From NCBI RefSeq assembly GCF_002101815.1, contig NZ_LQPM01000013.1, positions 434,001-498,000 of the forward strand: DNA of 64,000 nt, read 5' to 3'. The position numbers were made by a program, and so were the translations under genes. The notes beneath the pieces are model-generated. The model did not search any database. It saw only the letters and a program-made list of their open reading frames with translations, and had not been told where the DNA came from. Shown piece by piece: positions 18,670-31,463 of the stretch. Numbering within the stretch: position 1 is the stretch's first letter; each line of letters starts with the position of its first letter. This stretch comes from Mycobacterium paraense. Its GTDB lineage: Bacteria > Actinomycetota > Actinomycetes > Mycobacteriales > Mycobacteriaceae.

Positions 18670-18763
18670 GGATGTCGCGCCCGGATGGCCCCGCCTGACC
18701 AGGGCGTTCGGTGCCGATCGGCCGGCAAGGCGCTGGTGTGGCGGCCGTCTCATTTCCTATGGG

Positions 18764-18769
18764 TACTAT
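18764..18769 (+). promoter_or_regulatory. -10 element of the TetR gene
   Basis: TACTAT ends 7 bases before the ATG at 18777, so the transcript is probably leaderless. No convincing -35 is seen 17-18 bases upstream. Confidence 0.4.
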
Positions 18770-18776
18770 CTGACAC

Positions 18777-19442
18777 ATGCCGACAGCCAGGAGGCGGTTA
18801 TCCCCCGAGGATCGACGCGCCGAGCTGCTCGCTTTGGGGGCAGAAGTCTTTGGGAAGCGACCCTACGACGAGGTCCGCATCGACGAGATAGCCGAGCGCG
18901 CGGGGGTGTCCCGCGCGCTGATGTACCACTACTTCCCCGACAAGCGGGCGTTCTTCGCCGCGGTCGTCAAGGACGAGGCCGACCGGCTGTACGAGGCGAC
19001 CAACAACCCGCCACCCGCCGGCCTGACCATGTTCGAGGAGATCCGGATGGGTGTGCTGGCCTACATGGCCTATCACCAGCAGAATCCGGAGGCCGCGTGG
19101 GCCGCCTACGTGGGCCTCGGCCGGTCCGACCCGGTTCTGCTCGGCATCGACGACGAGGCCAAGAACCGCCAGATGGAACACATCATGTCCCGCATCGGCG
19201 AGGTCGTCAGCGGGATGCCGGACACCAACGCGCTGGAAGCCGATGTCGAGCGGGACCTGCGGGTGATCCTGCAGGGCTGGCTGGCGTTCACGTTCGAGAT
19301 CTGCCGTCAGCGCATCATGGACCCCACGACCGACGCCGACCGGCTGGCCGATGCCTGCGCGCACGCGCTGCTGGATGCCATCGCGCGGGTGCCGGAGATT
19401 CCCAAGGAGCTGTCGGAGGCCATGGCCACCGCGCGCCTCTGA
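18777..19442 (+). CDS. TetR-family transcriptional regulator (Rv3295-like)
   Basis: A 221-residue regulator with an N-terminal helix-turn-helix about 12-58 (IDEIAERAGVSRALMYHYF, a standard TetR recognition helix) and an all-helical ligand/dimer domain behind it. The inducer is unknown. It stands just upstream of lhr, with 42 bases between them, and may read through into the helicase gene; no palindromic operator is evident at its own promoter. Ortholog of Rv3295 by position and sequence. Confidence 0.9.
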   Translation: MPTARRRLSPEDRRAELLALGAEVFGKRPYDEVRIDEIAERAGVSRALMYHYFPDKRAFFAAVVKDEADRLYEATNNPPPAGLTMFEEIRMGVLAYMAYHQQNPEAAWAAYVGLGRSDPVLLGIDDEAKNRQMEHIMSRIGEVVSGMPDTNALEADVERDLRVILQGWLAFTFEICRQRIMDPTTDADRLADACAHALLDAIARVPEIPKELSEAMATARL

Positions 19443-19484
19443 CGGGGCCCGCACTTTGTCGGTGCGCATTGGCACCATGGTGAG

Positions 19485-24062
<4,578 letters not shown>

Positions 24063-24065
24063 ACC

Positions 24066-24821
24066 ATGCCCGAGGGCGACACCGTGTGGCATACCGCCGC
24101 GATGCTGCGCGAGCACCTGGTCGGTCGCACGCTGACGCGCTGCGACGTCCGGGTGCCGCGGTTCGCCACCGTCGACCTGACCGGGCAGGTCGTCGACGAG
24201 GTGCTCAGCCGCGGCAAGCACCTGTTCATCCGGGTCGGGGAGTCCAGCATCCACTCGCATCTGAAGATGGACGGCAGCTGGCGCGTGGGTAACCGGCCGG
24301 TGCGGGTGGACCACCGGGCGCGAATCATTCTGGAGGCCAACGGCATTCGCGCCGTGGGCGTCGACCTAGGGGTGCTGGAGATCCTGGACCGCGACCGCGA
24401 CGGCGACGCGGTCGCGCACCTGGGACCCGACCTGCTGGGCCCTGATTGGGATCCGGTGCGCGCCGCCGCCAACCTGGTGGCACGCCCCGACCGGCCGATC
24501 GGCGAGGCGCTGCTGGACCAGCGGGTGCTGGCCGGGATCGGCAACGTCTATTGCAACGAACTGTGTTTCGTCAGCGGACACCTGCCCACCGCGCCGGTCA
24601 GCGCCCTGACCGACCCGCGCCGGCTGGTGAGCCGCGCCCGGGACATGCTGTGGACCAACCGCTTCCGCTGGAACCGCTGCACCACCGGCGACACCCGGGC
24701 CGGCCGGCAGCTGTGGGTCTACGGGCGCGCCGGGCAGCCCTGCCGCCGCTGCGGCACCGGCATCCACTTCGACGACGGCGGCGAGCGGGTCGCGTACTGG
24801 TGCCCTTCCTGCCAGCGCTGA
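24066..24821 (+). CDS. nei: Endonuclease VIII / formamidopyrimidine-DNA glycosylase Nei1
   Basis: Fpg/Nei-family DNA glycosylase and AP lyase of 251 residues, removing oxidised pyrimidines. The mature N terminus PEGD supplies the catalytic proline (P2) and glutamate (E3); the helix-two-turn-helix holds [12 protein letters not shown]; and a C-terminal zinc finger has the four cysteines of CRRCGTG and YWCPSC. It is separated from lhr by 3 bases, so the two form a repair operon. Ortholog of Rv3297. Confidence 0.94.
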   Translation: MPEGDTVWHTAAMLREHLVGRTLTRCDVRVPRFATVDLTGQVVDEVLSRGKHLFIRVGESSIHSHLKMDGSWRVGNRPVRVDHRARIILEANGIRAVGVDLGVLEILDRDRDGDAVAHLGPDLLGPDWDPVRAAANLVARPDRPIGEALLDQRVLAGIGNVYCNELCFVSGHLPTAPVSALTDPRRLVSRARDMLWTNRFRWNRCTTGDTRAGRQLWVYGRAGQPCRRCGTGIHFDDGGERVAYWCPSCQR

Positions 24822-24852
24822 ACTTCCCATCGCGGCATGCAATGATCTTCCG

Positions 24853-25176
24853 GTGTCATCGACCACCTGGATAGTGCGCGGGCTGGGCGCGGTTGTCACG
24901 CTGCTCGGCGTGGCGGCGCTGCCCTGCCCGGGCGCGTGCGCCGACGCGGTCGACAACGCGTTCGTCACGGCGGTGAAGAACAAGGGCATCCAGTTCGCGT
25001 CGCCGCAAGCCGCGATCGTCGCCGGCCACGAGGTCTGCGACGAACTCGATCTCGGCAAGCAGAAGTCGGACATCGCCAACGAGGTGATGACCAACAGCAA
25101 CCTGGACGGCTATCGCGCCGGGTACTTCATCGGCGCCAGCGTGGCGGCGTACTGCCCGCGGTACCGCGCGTCATGA
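24853..25176 (+). CDS. DUF732 secreted protein
   Basis: A 107-residue exported protein: signal peptide about 1-30 ending in CADA, then a DUF732 domain. The conserved run is Dx[28 protein letters not shown]-x-NSNLD and AYCP, with two cysteines that probably form a disulfide. Function of the family is unknown. GTG at 24853 lies 31 bases after nei. The end overlaps convergent pstS3 by 6 bases. It is most like the DUF732 gene at 27928 (GHEVCDELD shared), so these are likely paralogs separated by the pstS3-lpqC insertion. Confidence 0.82.
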   Translation: MSSTTWIVRGLGAVVTLLGVAALPCPGACADAVDNAFVTAVKNKGIQFASPQAAIVAGHEVCDELDLGKQKSDIANEVMTNSNLDGYRAGYFIGASVAAYCPRYRAS

Positions 25177-26280
25177 GATGGCGTCGACCGCGGTCGACAA
25201 CCGCGGCTTGAACTCCTGCGGGATGGGGATGTACCCGTTGTCCGCCAGGCCGTCCTGCCCGGCGCCGATCGTGCTGCGCAGGAACGCCTTCACGGCGGCC
25301 CCGACCTGCGGGTCGGGATACTTCGAGCAGACGATCTCGTAGGTCGCCAGCACGATCGGATAGGCGTCGGGCTGATTCGGCCGGTAGAAGGAGATGGTGT
25401 CGAGGGCCAGGTCGTTGCCCTGCTTGATGAACCAGGCGGCGGAGATCGTCTTGCCCACCGAGTCCGCGCCGATCGCCACGGCGTCCGGACCGGCCGACGT
25501 GATGACCTTGGCCATGTTGAGATGCTGCGCCTGGGCGAACGACCATTCGTTGTAGGTGATCGCCCCCTCGGTGCTCTTGACGGCGGCGGCGGCCCCGTCG
25601 TTGCCCTTGGCGCCCTCGCCGACGCCGCCCTTGAATGCCTTGCCGGCGCCCTTGCCCCACGCGCCGTTGGACGCGGTGTCGAGGTAGCGCTGGAAGTTGT
25701 CCGTGGTCCCGGACTCGTCGCTGCGGAACACCACGCGGATCGGCTCGGCCGGCAGGCTCACACCGGGGTTCAGCGCCTGGATCGCGGGGTCGTTCCAGCT
25801 CGTGATGCCGCCGTTGAAAATCCTGGCCGCGGTGGGGCCGTCGAGGCTCAACCCGGTCACACCGTTGACGTTGAAGGCGATCGCGATGGGGCCGAACACC
25901 ACCGGCAGGTTCCACGCGGGCGAGCCGCATCGTTGCTGCGCCCGCGCGTACTCGTCGGCGCTCAGCGGCGAGTCCGAGCCGGCGAAATCGGTCTGGTTGC
26001 CCAGGAATTCGCTGATGCCGGCGCCGGAACCGTTGGGCGTGTAATTCAGGGACTGCCCGGCGCAGGCCTGTTCGAAGGCCCTGACGAATCGGGTCATCGC
26101 GTTCTGCTGGGCGGTGGAGCCGCTGGCCCGCAGCGTCGGCTTGCCGCCGCAGGCGACCTTCGCCGGCGACGCGCTCGTCGCGCCTCCCCCGGCGCTGTGA
26201 TGGTCGCCACCGCAGGCCGACAACAGCGCCGCGGCGGTGACCAGAACGCCGGCGAAGACGCCAAATCGATTGAACTTCAA
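25171..26280 (-). CDS. pstS3: Phosphate-binding lipoprotein PstS3
   Basis: Periplasmic phosphate-binding lipoprotein of 369 residues. Signal peptide with lipobox LLSAC (acylated C23), then the PstS fold with phosphate ligands in [18 protein letters not shown] and [12 protein letters not shown]. The residues match PstS3 far better than PstS1 or PstS2. TTG at 26280 is preferred: AGGA lies 6 bases upstream and the start then reads LKFNRFG, like the MKLNRFG of PstS3. In M. tuberculosis the gene sits in a pst transporter cluster; here no permease or ATPase is nearby, so it is an orphan or an extra copy. Confidence 0.88.
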   Translation of the reverse strand: MKFNRFGVFAGVLVTAAALLSACGGDHHSAGGGATSASPAKVACGGKPTLRASGSTAQQNAMTRFVRAFEQACAGQSLNYTPNGSGAGISEFLGNQTDFAGSDSPLSADEYARAQQRCGSPAWNLPVVFGPIAIAFNVNGVTGLSLDGPTAARIFNGGITSWNDPAIQALNPGVSLPAEPIRVVFRSDESGTTDNFQRYLDTASNGAWGKGAGKAFKGGVGEGAKGNDGAAAAVKSTEGAITYNEWSFAQAQHLNMAKVITSAGPDAVAIGADSVGKTISAAWFIKQGNDLALDTISFYRPNQPDAYPIVLATYEIVCSKYPDPQVGAAVKAFLRSTIGAGQDGLADNGYIPIPQEFKPRLSTAVDAIS

Positions 26281-26361
26281 GCGAATTCCTGCGAATAGAC
26301 CGGATGAGACGATCGCCGCCATGAGGCATAGTAACAAGATCGGCCCGCCGCCGCCTCCGGG

Positions 26362-27288
26362 CTAATCGCGCGCGTGGGCGAGGAAAAACTGGGCGATGAC
26401 CTCGGAGGCGTCCAGCGCACGCGAGGTGCGCCCGATGATCGCCTGGGGCAGATACTGTTTGCCTCCGGGCCACGTGTGTCCGCCGTTGTCGATCTGGTAG
26501 AAGACCACCTCGGTCGACGCCGCGCACGGCGCGGCGTCGTAGCGGTGCACGACGGTGCCGTCGCCGACGTTCGGCAGGACCTGCTGCGACGGATCGCCTT
26601 GGCAGCCATCGACCGAGCGCCACGCGTTCACCATGCTGTTCGCCGCCACCGAGTGGCTGACCCCGCCGCGGCCCCGCACGTCCCCGCCGTTGAAAGGCAC
26701 CAGCGGGTCGGCGGTTCCGTGTGCCGCCAGCACCGACACCGGCCGCGACGGATGGCAGGCCACGCCGGTGCCCAGCGTGCCCGCCACCGGCGCGATCGCG
26801 GCGAAGACGTCGGCACGGTCGCACGCCAGCCTGTTGGTCATGAAGCCGCCGTTGGACATTCCGGTGGCGAAGACGTGCCCGGGCGCGATGTTGTAGTCGC
26901 TTCGCAGCTTTCCCGCCAGCGCGACGAGGAACCCGACGTCGTCGACGTGGTGGCGATCCGCCGGGGAGGCCCCACGCCCGTCGGCCCAGCTCTTGTCGTA
27001 ACCGTCGGGGTAGGCCACCAGCAGGTGGTTGGCGTCGGCGACCGTGTCGAAGTCGGTCAGGCCCCGCTGCCCGGTCCCGGTGCCGCCGCCGCCGTGCAGG
27101 CTGAGCACCAGGCCGACCGGATCGCCCGGCGGCACGTGCAACGTGTACGTGCGGTCCATGCCGCCGGAACGCAGGGTCGCGGACAGGTCTTGGGCGGCGG
27201 CGGCCGCCACGTGCCGCTCACCGCAGCCGGCCACCGAAACCGCGAGTGCCGTCAGGACGGCGAGCGTCAGCCAGCGGGCGTACGGCAT
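26362..27288 (-). CDS. lpqC: Lipoprotein esterase LpqC (CE1/PHB-depolymerase type)
   Basis: A 308-residue lipoprotein: signal peptide with lipobox VAGC (C22), then an alpha/beta hydrolase of the feruloyl-esterase/PHB-depolymerase group. Oxyanion loop LHGGGGTG, nucleophile S145 in GMSNGG, and the late histidine in NGGHTWPGG. The substrate is unknown; a polysaccharide-linked or polymer ester outside the membrane is likely. ATG at 27288 follows a TAACTT hexamer by 6 bases on the minus strand, so it may be leaderless. Ortholog of Rv3298c. Confidence 0.92.
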   Translation of the reverse strand: MPYARWLTLAVLTALAVSVAGCGERHVAAAAAQDLSATLRSGGMDRTYTLHVPPGDPVGLVLSLHGGGGTGTGQRGLTDFDTVADANHLLVAYPDGYDKSWADGRGASPADRHHVDDVGFLVALAGKLRSDYNIAPGHVFATGMSNGGFMTNRLACDRADVFAAIAPVAGTLGTGVACHPSRPVSVLAAHGTADPLVPFNGGDVRGRGGVSHSVAANSMVNAWRSVDGCQGDPSQQVLPNVGDGTVVHRYDAAPCAASTEVVFYQIDNGGHTWPGGKQYLPQAIIGRTSRALDASEVIAQFFLAHARD

Positions 27289-27329
27289 GCCGTCAAGTTA
27301 CCGAGCGCGCTCGGACGACATAACCAATG

Positions 27330-27378
27330 TTGCGATGTTCGCAAGATCTACGATGATTGGACGATGCCAAGCTGTAAC
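27330..27378 (+). promoter_or_regulatory. Palindrome plus AAGCTGTAAC element before a DUF732 gene
   Basis: TTGCGA-TGT-TCGCAA (27330-27344) is a perfect palindrome; AAGCTGTAAC follows at 27369-27378, 73 bases before the ATG. The region before the next DUF732 gene repeats this arrangement. Confidence 0.4.
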
Positions 27379-27450
27379 CTACTTGCAACGTTCTAGGTCG
27401 AACCTTCAGTCGTCGAACACCGGATCTTAGAACCCTTGGGGGTATCAAAA

Positions 27451-27807
27451 ATGACGAGCGCCCGCAGCCGCAAGGCCCGCCTGCTGCTCCCGCTGCTGGC
27501 GGCCGGGTTCCTACCCGCCGTCGGGCTGCTCGGCCCGCTGGCCACGGCCCCCGCCGCGCACGCCGACGGCAACGACGACGCGTTCATCGCGGCGTTGCAC
27601 GCCCACGGCATCGCCCACGACTCGCCCAAGTCGGCCATCGCGGCCGGCCATCTGGTCTGCCACCAGCTCGACATGGGCAAGACGCAGGAGCAGATCGCGA
27701 CGGACGTCATGAACAGCAGCACCCTGGACGGCGACAACGCCGGGTTCTTCGTCGCCCTGGCCGAACGCGCGTACTGCCCGCAGTACGCGGACGTCCCCAC
27801 GGCATAA
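27451..27807 (+). CDS. DUF732 secreted protein
   Basis: A 118-residue exported protein: basic start (MTSARSRKAR), a hydrophobic core and a cleavage site near APAAHA (about residue 37), then DUF732 with HAHGIAHDSP, AIAAGHLVCHQLDMG, NSSTLDGDNAGFF and AYCP. ATG at 27451 is preferred over TTG at 27436 because the GGGGG run at 27438-27442 then acts as ribosome-binding site at good spacing. It is followed at 120 bases by another DUF732 gene with a similar upstream region. Function unknown. Confidence 0.82.
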   Translation: MTSARSRKARLLLPLLAAGFLPAVGLLGPLATAPAAHADGNDDAFIAALHAHGIAHDSPKSAIAAGHLVCHQLDMGKTQEQIATDVMNSSTLDGDNAGFFVALAERAYCPQYADVPTA

Positions 27808-27850
27808 CGCGCCGTACCGCGCAACGTCGTCGGGTTTCTCTCGCCCTGAT

Positions 27851-27888
27851 CGCAATTTGCGGTCGTTGCTCCTGTGCGAAGCTGTAAC
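27851..27888 (+). promoter_or_regulatory. CGCAA/TTGCG repeat plus AAGCTGTAAC element, second copy
   Basis: CGCAA-T-TTGCG (27851-27861) is followed by AAGCTGTAAC at 27879-27888, 39 bases before the ATG of the DUF732 gene at 27928. It echoes the arrangement at 27330-27378. Confidence 0.4.
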
Positions 27889-27927
27889 GTGCAACATTCG
27901 CGCAACGGGGCAAAGGGAGGACGGGAC

Positions 27928-28236
27928 ATGTCACGCGTGGGGGCCGCCCTCGTGGTCGCGCTGGCCGCGCTCGCGGCGTTCGAGGCGGCCCCGGTCGCCC
28001 GTGCCGACGCCGTCGACGACGCCTTTCTGGGCGCCCTGACCGCCAAGGGCATCCACTTCGGGGCCCCGGAAAAGGCCATCATCGCCGGCCACGAGGTCTG
28101 TGACGAGCTCGACAACGGCAAGACTCCCGCCCAGGTCGCCTCCACCGTGCAGTCCAACAGCGGCCTCGACGGCTATCACGCCGGCTACTTCGTCGGCGCG
28201 GCCATCCGGGCTTACTGCCCCGTGCATTCTTCTTAA
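27928..28236 (+). CDS. DUF732 secreted protein
   Basis: A 102-residue exported protein with a signal peptide ending near VARADA (about residue 27) and a DUF732 domain: [44 protein letters not shown] and AYCP. ATG at 27928 has GGGAGG 7 bases upstream; the frame extends to 27874 but without signal-peptide character. Third DUF732 paralog of the window. The next gene lies beyond a nested hairpin. Function unknown. Confidence 0.83.
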   Translation: MSRVGAALVVALAALAAFEAAPVARADAVDDAFLGALTAKGIHFGAPEKAIIAGHEVCDELDNGKTPAQVASTVQSNSGLDGYHAGYFVGAAIRAYCPVHSS

Positions 28237-28249
28237 CGAAATCGAAACG

Positions 28250-28308
28250 CCGCGCTAGCGGATCCGCGACTTTGGGACCCCTAAAGTTTCCGGTACCAAC
28301 TAGCGCGG
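28250..28308 (+). other. Nested inverted repeat overlapping a ribosome-binding site
   Basis: CCGCGCTAG (28250-28258) and CTAGCGCGG (28300-28308) are a perfect 9-bp inverted repeat. Inside the 41-base loop, ACTTTGGGACCCCTAAAGT (28269-28287) is a second, imperfect one. The right arm runs into the GGAG (28307-28310) that should serve the gene at 28319, so the RNA could hide that site; it may equally act as a terminator or protein-binding site. Confidence 0.5.
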
Positions 28309-28318
28309 AGACCAACGA

Positions 28319-28531
28319 GTGGTATCGAAAATCCTTGCCTGCGCCGCCCTCACTTTCGGGGCTGCGGTGGCGATCGCGGCGCCGGCCGGCGCCGATCCCA
28401 GCGTTTTCAACGACCTCAGCTGCAGCTGCCCGCAGACCGTCTCCAACGGCGGGGCCTCCGTGGCGGATCAGATCGATCGGGGCATTCAATCCGGCCTTGC
28501 CGGCGCGAATGTCGTTCGGGCCCAGCAGTAG
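28319..28531 (+). CDS. Small secreted protein, 70 residues
   Basis: Signal peptide of about 26 residues (AIAAPAGADP end), then a mature peptide of about 44 residues with an N-terminal FNDLSCSCPQTVSNGG containing two close cysteines (C-S-C) and a small helical tail. No domain is recognised. GTG at 28319 has GGAG 8 bases upstream, part of the hairpin described at 28250-28308. The Sec signal and typical codon use support a real gene. It lies tail to tail with atsB, 13 bases away. Confidence 0.65.
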   Translation: MVSKILACAALTFGAAVAIAAPAGADPSVFNDLSCSCPQTVSNGGASVADQIDRGIQSGLAGANVVRAQQ

Positions 28532-28544
28532 TTGATCCGCGGGG

Positions 28545-31463
28545 TCAGCCCGCGGCGCCCCGCCCGACGGACTGGACGGCGGCGTGCTCGTGCAGCGCCC
28601 GCTCGGCTTCGGGCGCAACGGGTTTCAGGTCGAAGACGACGTCCTTCACCGTTCCGGTGAAGGCGTAGGGCGCCTTGTCCTCGTACTGGCGGTCGACCAC
28701 CAGGCCGTTGTCGCGGCTGATGTCCATCCCGGCGTAGGACGTAAAGGCCAGCGGCACCGTCCTGGGCATCTCGCCCTCGCCGATGAGTCGGTCGCCGGCC
28801 CACAGCGTCACCTTGCCGCCGGAGCCCGGCACCGGCTGCTCCGATTCGAACAGCATCCGCACCGTCACCTCGCCGATCGGGATCGGCTCCGTGGACACCT
28901 GACGGTAGGTGTCCACGCCGAGCAGCGAATAGGTGTGGCGCAACCGCCGATCCTCGTCGACCCACAGGGCGAACCCGCCGATGAAGTCGCCGTTGGCGAC
29001 AATCACGCCCTGCGCGCCGTCGTCGGGGACCACCAGCCGCGCCTCGATGGCGTAGGACCGGCCGAAGATGCGCGGCACGGTGCCGCGCTGGATGTTCTGC
29101 ACGCCGCCCTTGAACGTGAACCGGGTGGTGGTGGGCAGCGGCGGCAGGCTGCCGAACATCACCGCGAGGCCACCCAACAGCGGCAGCACCCGGTTGCGTT
29201 CGGCCTCGGCCCACCACAGCCGCGTCAGCTCGGCGAGTTTGTCGGGATGCTCGGCCGCAACGTTTTTCGCCTGCGAGAAGTCGTCGGGCAGGTAGTACAG
29301 CTCCCACACGTCGTCGTCCGGGTCGTAACGGCCGGGCGCGAACCGCTGCAGAGTCTCCGGCGACAAATCCCACGGCGCCTTGTCCAGTCGGGTGCACGCC
29401 CACCAGCCGTCCTGGTAAATGGCGCGGCTGCCGAACATTTCGAAGTACTGCACCGTGTGCCGCTCCTCGGCCGTCGCCCCCGCTGGCTCGAAGGTGTGGG
29501 CGAAACTGACGCCGTCCATGTCTTCCTGCTCGAAGCCGTCGACGTGGGTCGGCTCGGGCAGGCCGATGGCCTCCAACACGGTGGGCACCACGTCGATGCA
29601 GTGGGTGAACTGAGACCGCATCGCGGCGTCGGGCCGGATCCGGGCCGGCCACGCGACCACCATGGGGTCGCGGGCGCCGCCGAGGTGGCTGGCCATCTGC
29701 TTGCCCCACTGAAACGGGGTGTTGTTGGCGTGCGCCCAGGCGCTGGCGAAATGCGGCGCCGTGTGCTCGTCGCCCAGCGCCTCGATGCCGCCGTACTGCT
29801 CGATGAGCTCGAGCTGATGGTCGGCGTCGAGAAGCAGCCCGTTCAGGAACGTCATCTCGTTGAAGGAGCCGGTGACGGTGCCTTCCATGCTGGCGCCGTT
29901 GTCGCCCCAGATGTAGAAGACCAGCGTGTTGTCGGACTCGCCGAGGTCCTCGATGGCGTCGAGCAGCCGGCCGACGTTCCAGTCGGCGTTCTCCGAGAAC
30001 CCGGCGAACACCTCCATCTGGCGGGCATAGAGCCGTTTCTCGTTGTCGGACAGGCTGTCCCACGCGGGGAACAGGTCGGGCCGCTCGGTCAGCTCAGTGT
30101 CGGGCGGGATGACCCCGAGCTCCTTTTGCCGTTCGAACGTCTTGCGCCGGTAGACGTCCCAGCCCTCGTCGAACTTTCCGCGGTAGCGGTCGGCCCATTC
30201 TTTGAACACGTGGTGCGGTGCGTGGGTCGCGCCGGTCGAGTAGTACATCAGCCACGGCTTTTCGGCGTCCTGGGCCCGCACGGTGTGCAGCCACTCGACC
30301 GCCTTGTCGGTGAGGTCGTCGGGGAAGTAATAAGGTCGGCCGTCTTGAAGGGCCGAGCCCTGCGGCACCCCGATCACCGTGTTGTCCTGGGTGATGATGG
30401 GGTCGTACTGACCCGCGGCGCCGGTCAGAAAGCCCCAGAAGTGGTCGAAACCCCAGCCCAGCGGCCAGTTGTCGAACGGTCCCGCTGCGCCCTGGACGTT
30501 GTCGGGGGTCAGGTGCCACTTGCCGAAACCGCCTGTGACGTAACCGTTGTCGCGCAGGATGCGCGGCAGGGCGGCGCAGCTGCGCGGCTTGACCGACGAG
30601 TAGCCCGGGAAGGGTCCGGGGAACTCGCAGACCGAGCCGAAGCCCACCCGGTGGTGGTTGCGCCCGGTCAGCAGCGCCGCCCGGGTCGGCGAACACACCG
30701 CGGTGACATGAAAGCGGTTGTAGGTCAACCCGCTTTGCGCCACCCGGGTCAGCGTCGGGGTGCGGATCGCGCCGCCGAAGGTGTCCGGGCCGCCGAACCC
30801 GGCGTCGTCGATGAGCACGATCAGCACGTTCGGCGCGCCGTCGGGCGCCTTCGCCCCGGGAACGATCGTCCAGTCGCCGACGGAGTCGGCCATGGTGCGA
30901 CCGATGGTGCCGCCGAAGCCGCGTTGCGGCAGTGGCAGTTTGGTGCGGTCGGGATTGAACTTCCCCATCGCCTCCTCCAGCGCCGCGCCCAGGCTCCGCA
31001 GCGTGGAATGGCTCAGCTCGGCAACGGATTTCATCGGCGAGCCGGCCAGCGCCTGCTCGACGGCCAGCCGGCCGCCCGCGGGCGTCACGGCGATGACGAG
31101 GCCGCTGCCGGCGGCCAGCGCCGCGCCGATCTTGTCGGCCAGCCCGCTCTTGATCCGGTGGTTGGCGAACGTGCCCGCCAGCGCCCCGGCCGCCGCGCCG
31201 ACCGCGGCGGAAGCCAGCAGGGCCGGCGAGAACAGGCCGACCGCCAGGCCCGCCCCGGCGCCCCACGCCGCGCCCCGGCGGCCGAGCCGGTTCCCCGTGT
31301 CCACCAGGACCGGACTGCCGTCGGCGTCCTTGCCGACCAGCACCGCGCCGCGCAGCGGGACGTCCTTGGCTTTGGTCGCCTCGGTGAGGGCTTGGAAATC
31401 CCGGCGAGCCGAGTCGAGATCCTGGTAGCCGGCGACGATGACCAGCGCGTGCTCTTCGCTCAT
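28545..31463 (-). CDS. atsB: Arylsulfatase AtsB with N-terminal DUF1269-like domain
   Basis: A 972-residue protein in two parts. Residues 1-165 look like a DUF1269-type domain (VIVAGYQDLDSARRDF start, then a glycine/alanine-rich membrane-prone segment at about 64-98); residues 205-970 are a type I sulfatase with D219/D220 for metal and the CSPTR motif (257-261), whose C257 would become formylglycine. It should hydrolyse sulfate esters; the physiological substrate is unknown. The ATG overlaps the stop of the upstream P-type ATPase (ATGA), so the two are cotranslated. The length is close to Rv3299c. Confidence 0.9.
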   Translation of the reverse strand: MSEEHALVIVAGYQDLDSARRDFQALTEATKAKDVPLRGAVLVGKDADGSPVLVDTGNRLGRRGAAWGAGAGLAVGLFSPALLASAAVGAAAGALAGTFANHRIKSGLADKIGAALAAGSGLVIAVTPAGGRLAVEQALAGSPMKSVAELSHSTLRSLGAALEEAMGKFNPDRTKLPLPQRGFGGTIGRTMADSVGDWTIVPGAKAPDGAPNVLIVLIDDAGFGGPDTFGGAIRTPTLTRVAQSGLTYNRFHVTAVCSPTRAALLTGRNHHRVGFGSVCEFPGPFPGYSSVKPRSCAALPRILRDNGYVTGGFGKWHLTPDNVQGAAGPFDNWPLGWGFDHFWGFLTGAAGQYDPIITQDNTVIGVPQGSALQDGRPYYFPDDLTDKAVEWLHTVRAQDAEKPWLMYYSTGATHAPHHVFKEWADRYRGKFDEGWDVYRRKTFERQKELGVIPPDTELTERPDLFPAWDSLSDNEKRLYARQMEVFAGFSENADWNVGRLLDAIEDLGESDNTLVFYIWGDNGASMEGTVTGSFNEMTFLNGLLLDADHQLELIEQYGGIEALGDEHTAPHFASAWAHANNTPFQWGKQMASHLGGARDPMVVAWPARIRPDAAMRSQFTHCIDVVPTVLEAIGLPEPTHVDGFEQEDMDGVSFAHTFEPAGATAEERHTVQYFEMFGSRAIYQDGWWACTRLDKAPWDLSPETLQRFAPGRYDPDDDVWELYYLPDDFSQAKNVAAEHPDKLAELTRLWWAEAERNRVLPLLGGLAVMFGSLPPLPTTTRFTFKGGVQNIQRGTVPRIFGRSYAIEARLVVPDDGAQGVIVANGDFIGGFALWVDEDRRLRHTYSLLGVDTYRQVSTEPIPIGEVTVRMLFESEQPVPGSGGKVTLWAGDRLIGEGEMPRTVPLAFTSYAGMDISRDNGLVVDRQYEDKAPYAFTGTVKDVVFDLKPVAPEAERALHEHAAVQSVGRGAAG

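Noticed and set aside
18740..18776. GGGTACTAT before the TetR gene as a SigF promoter
   Set aside because: No GTTT-like -35 is found 15-17 bases upstream; a plain -10 (TACTAT) explains it better.
27438..27446. GGGGGTATC before a DUF732 gene as a SigF -10
   Set aside because: No -35 match at the right distance, and the G-run sits where a ribosome-binding site belongs.
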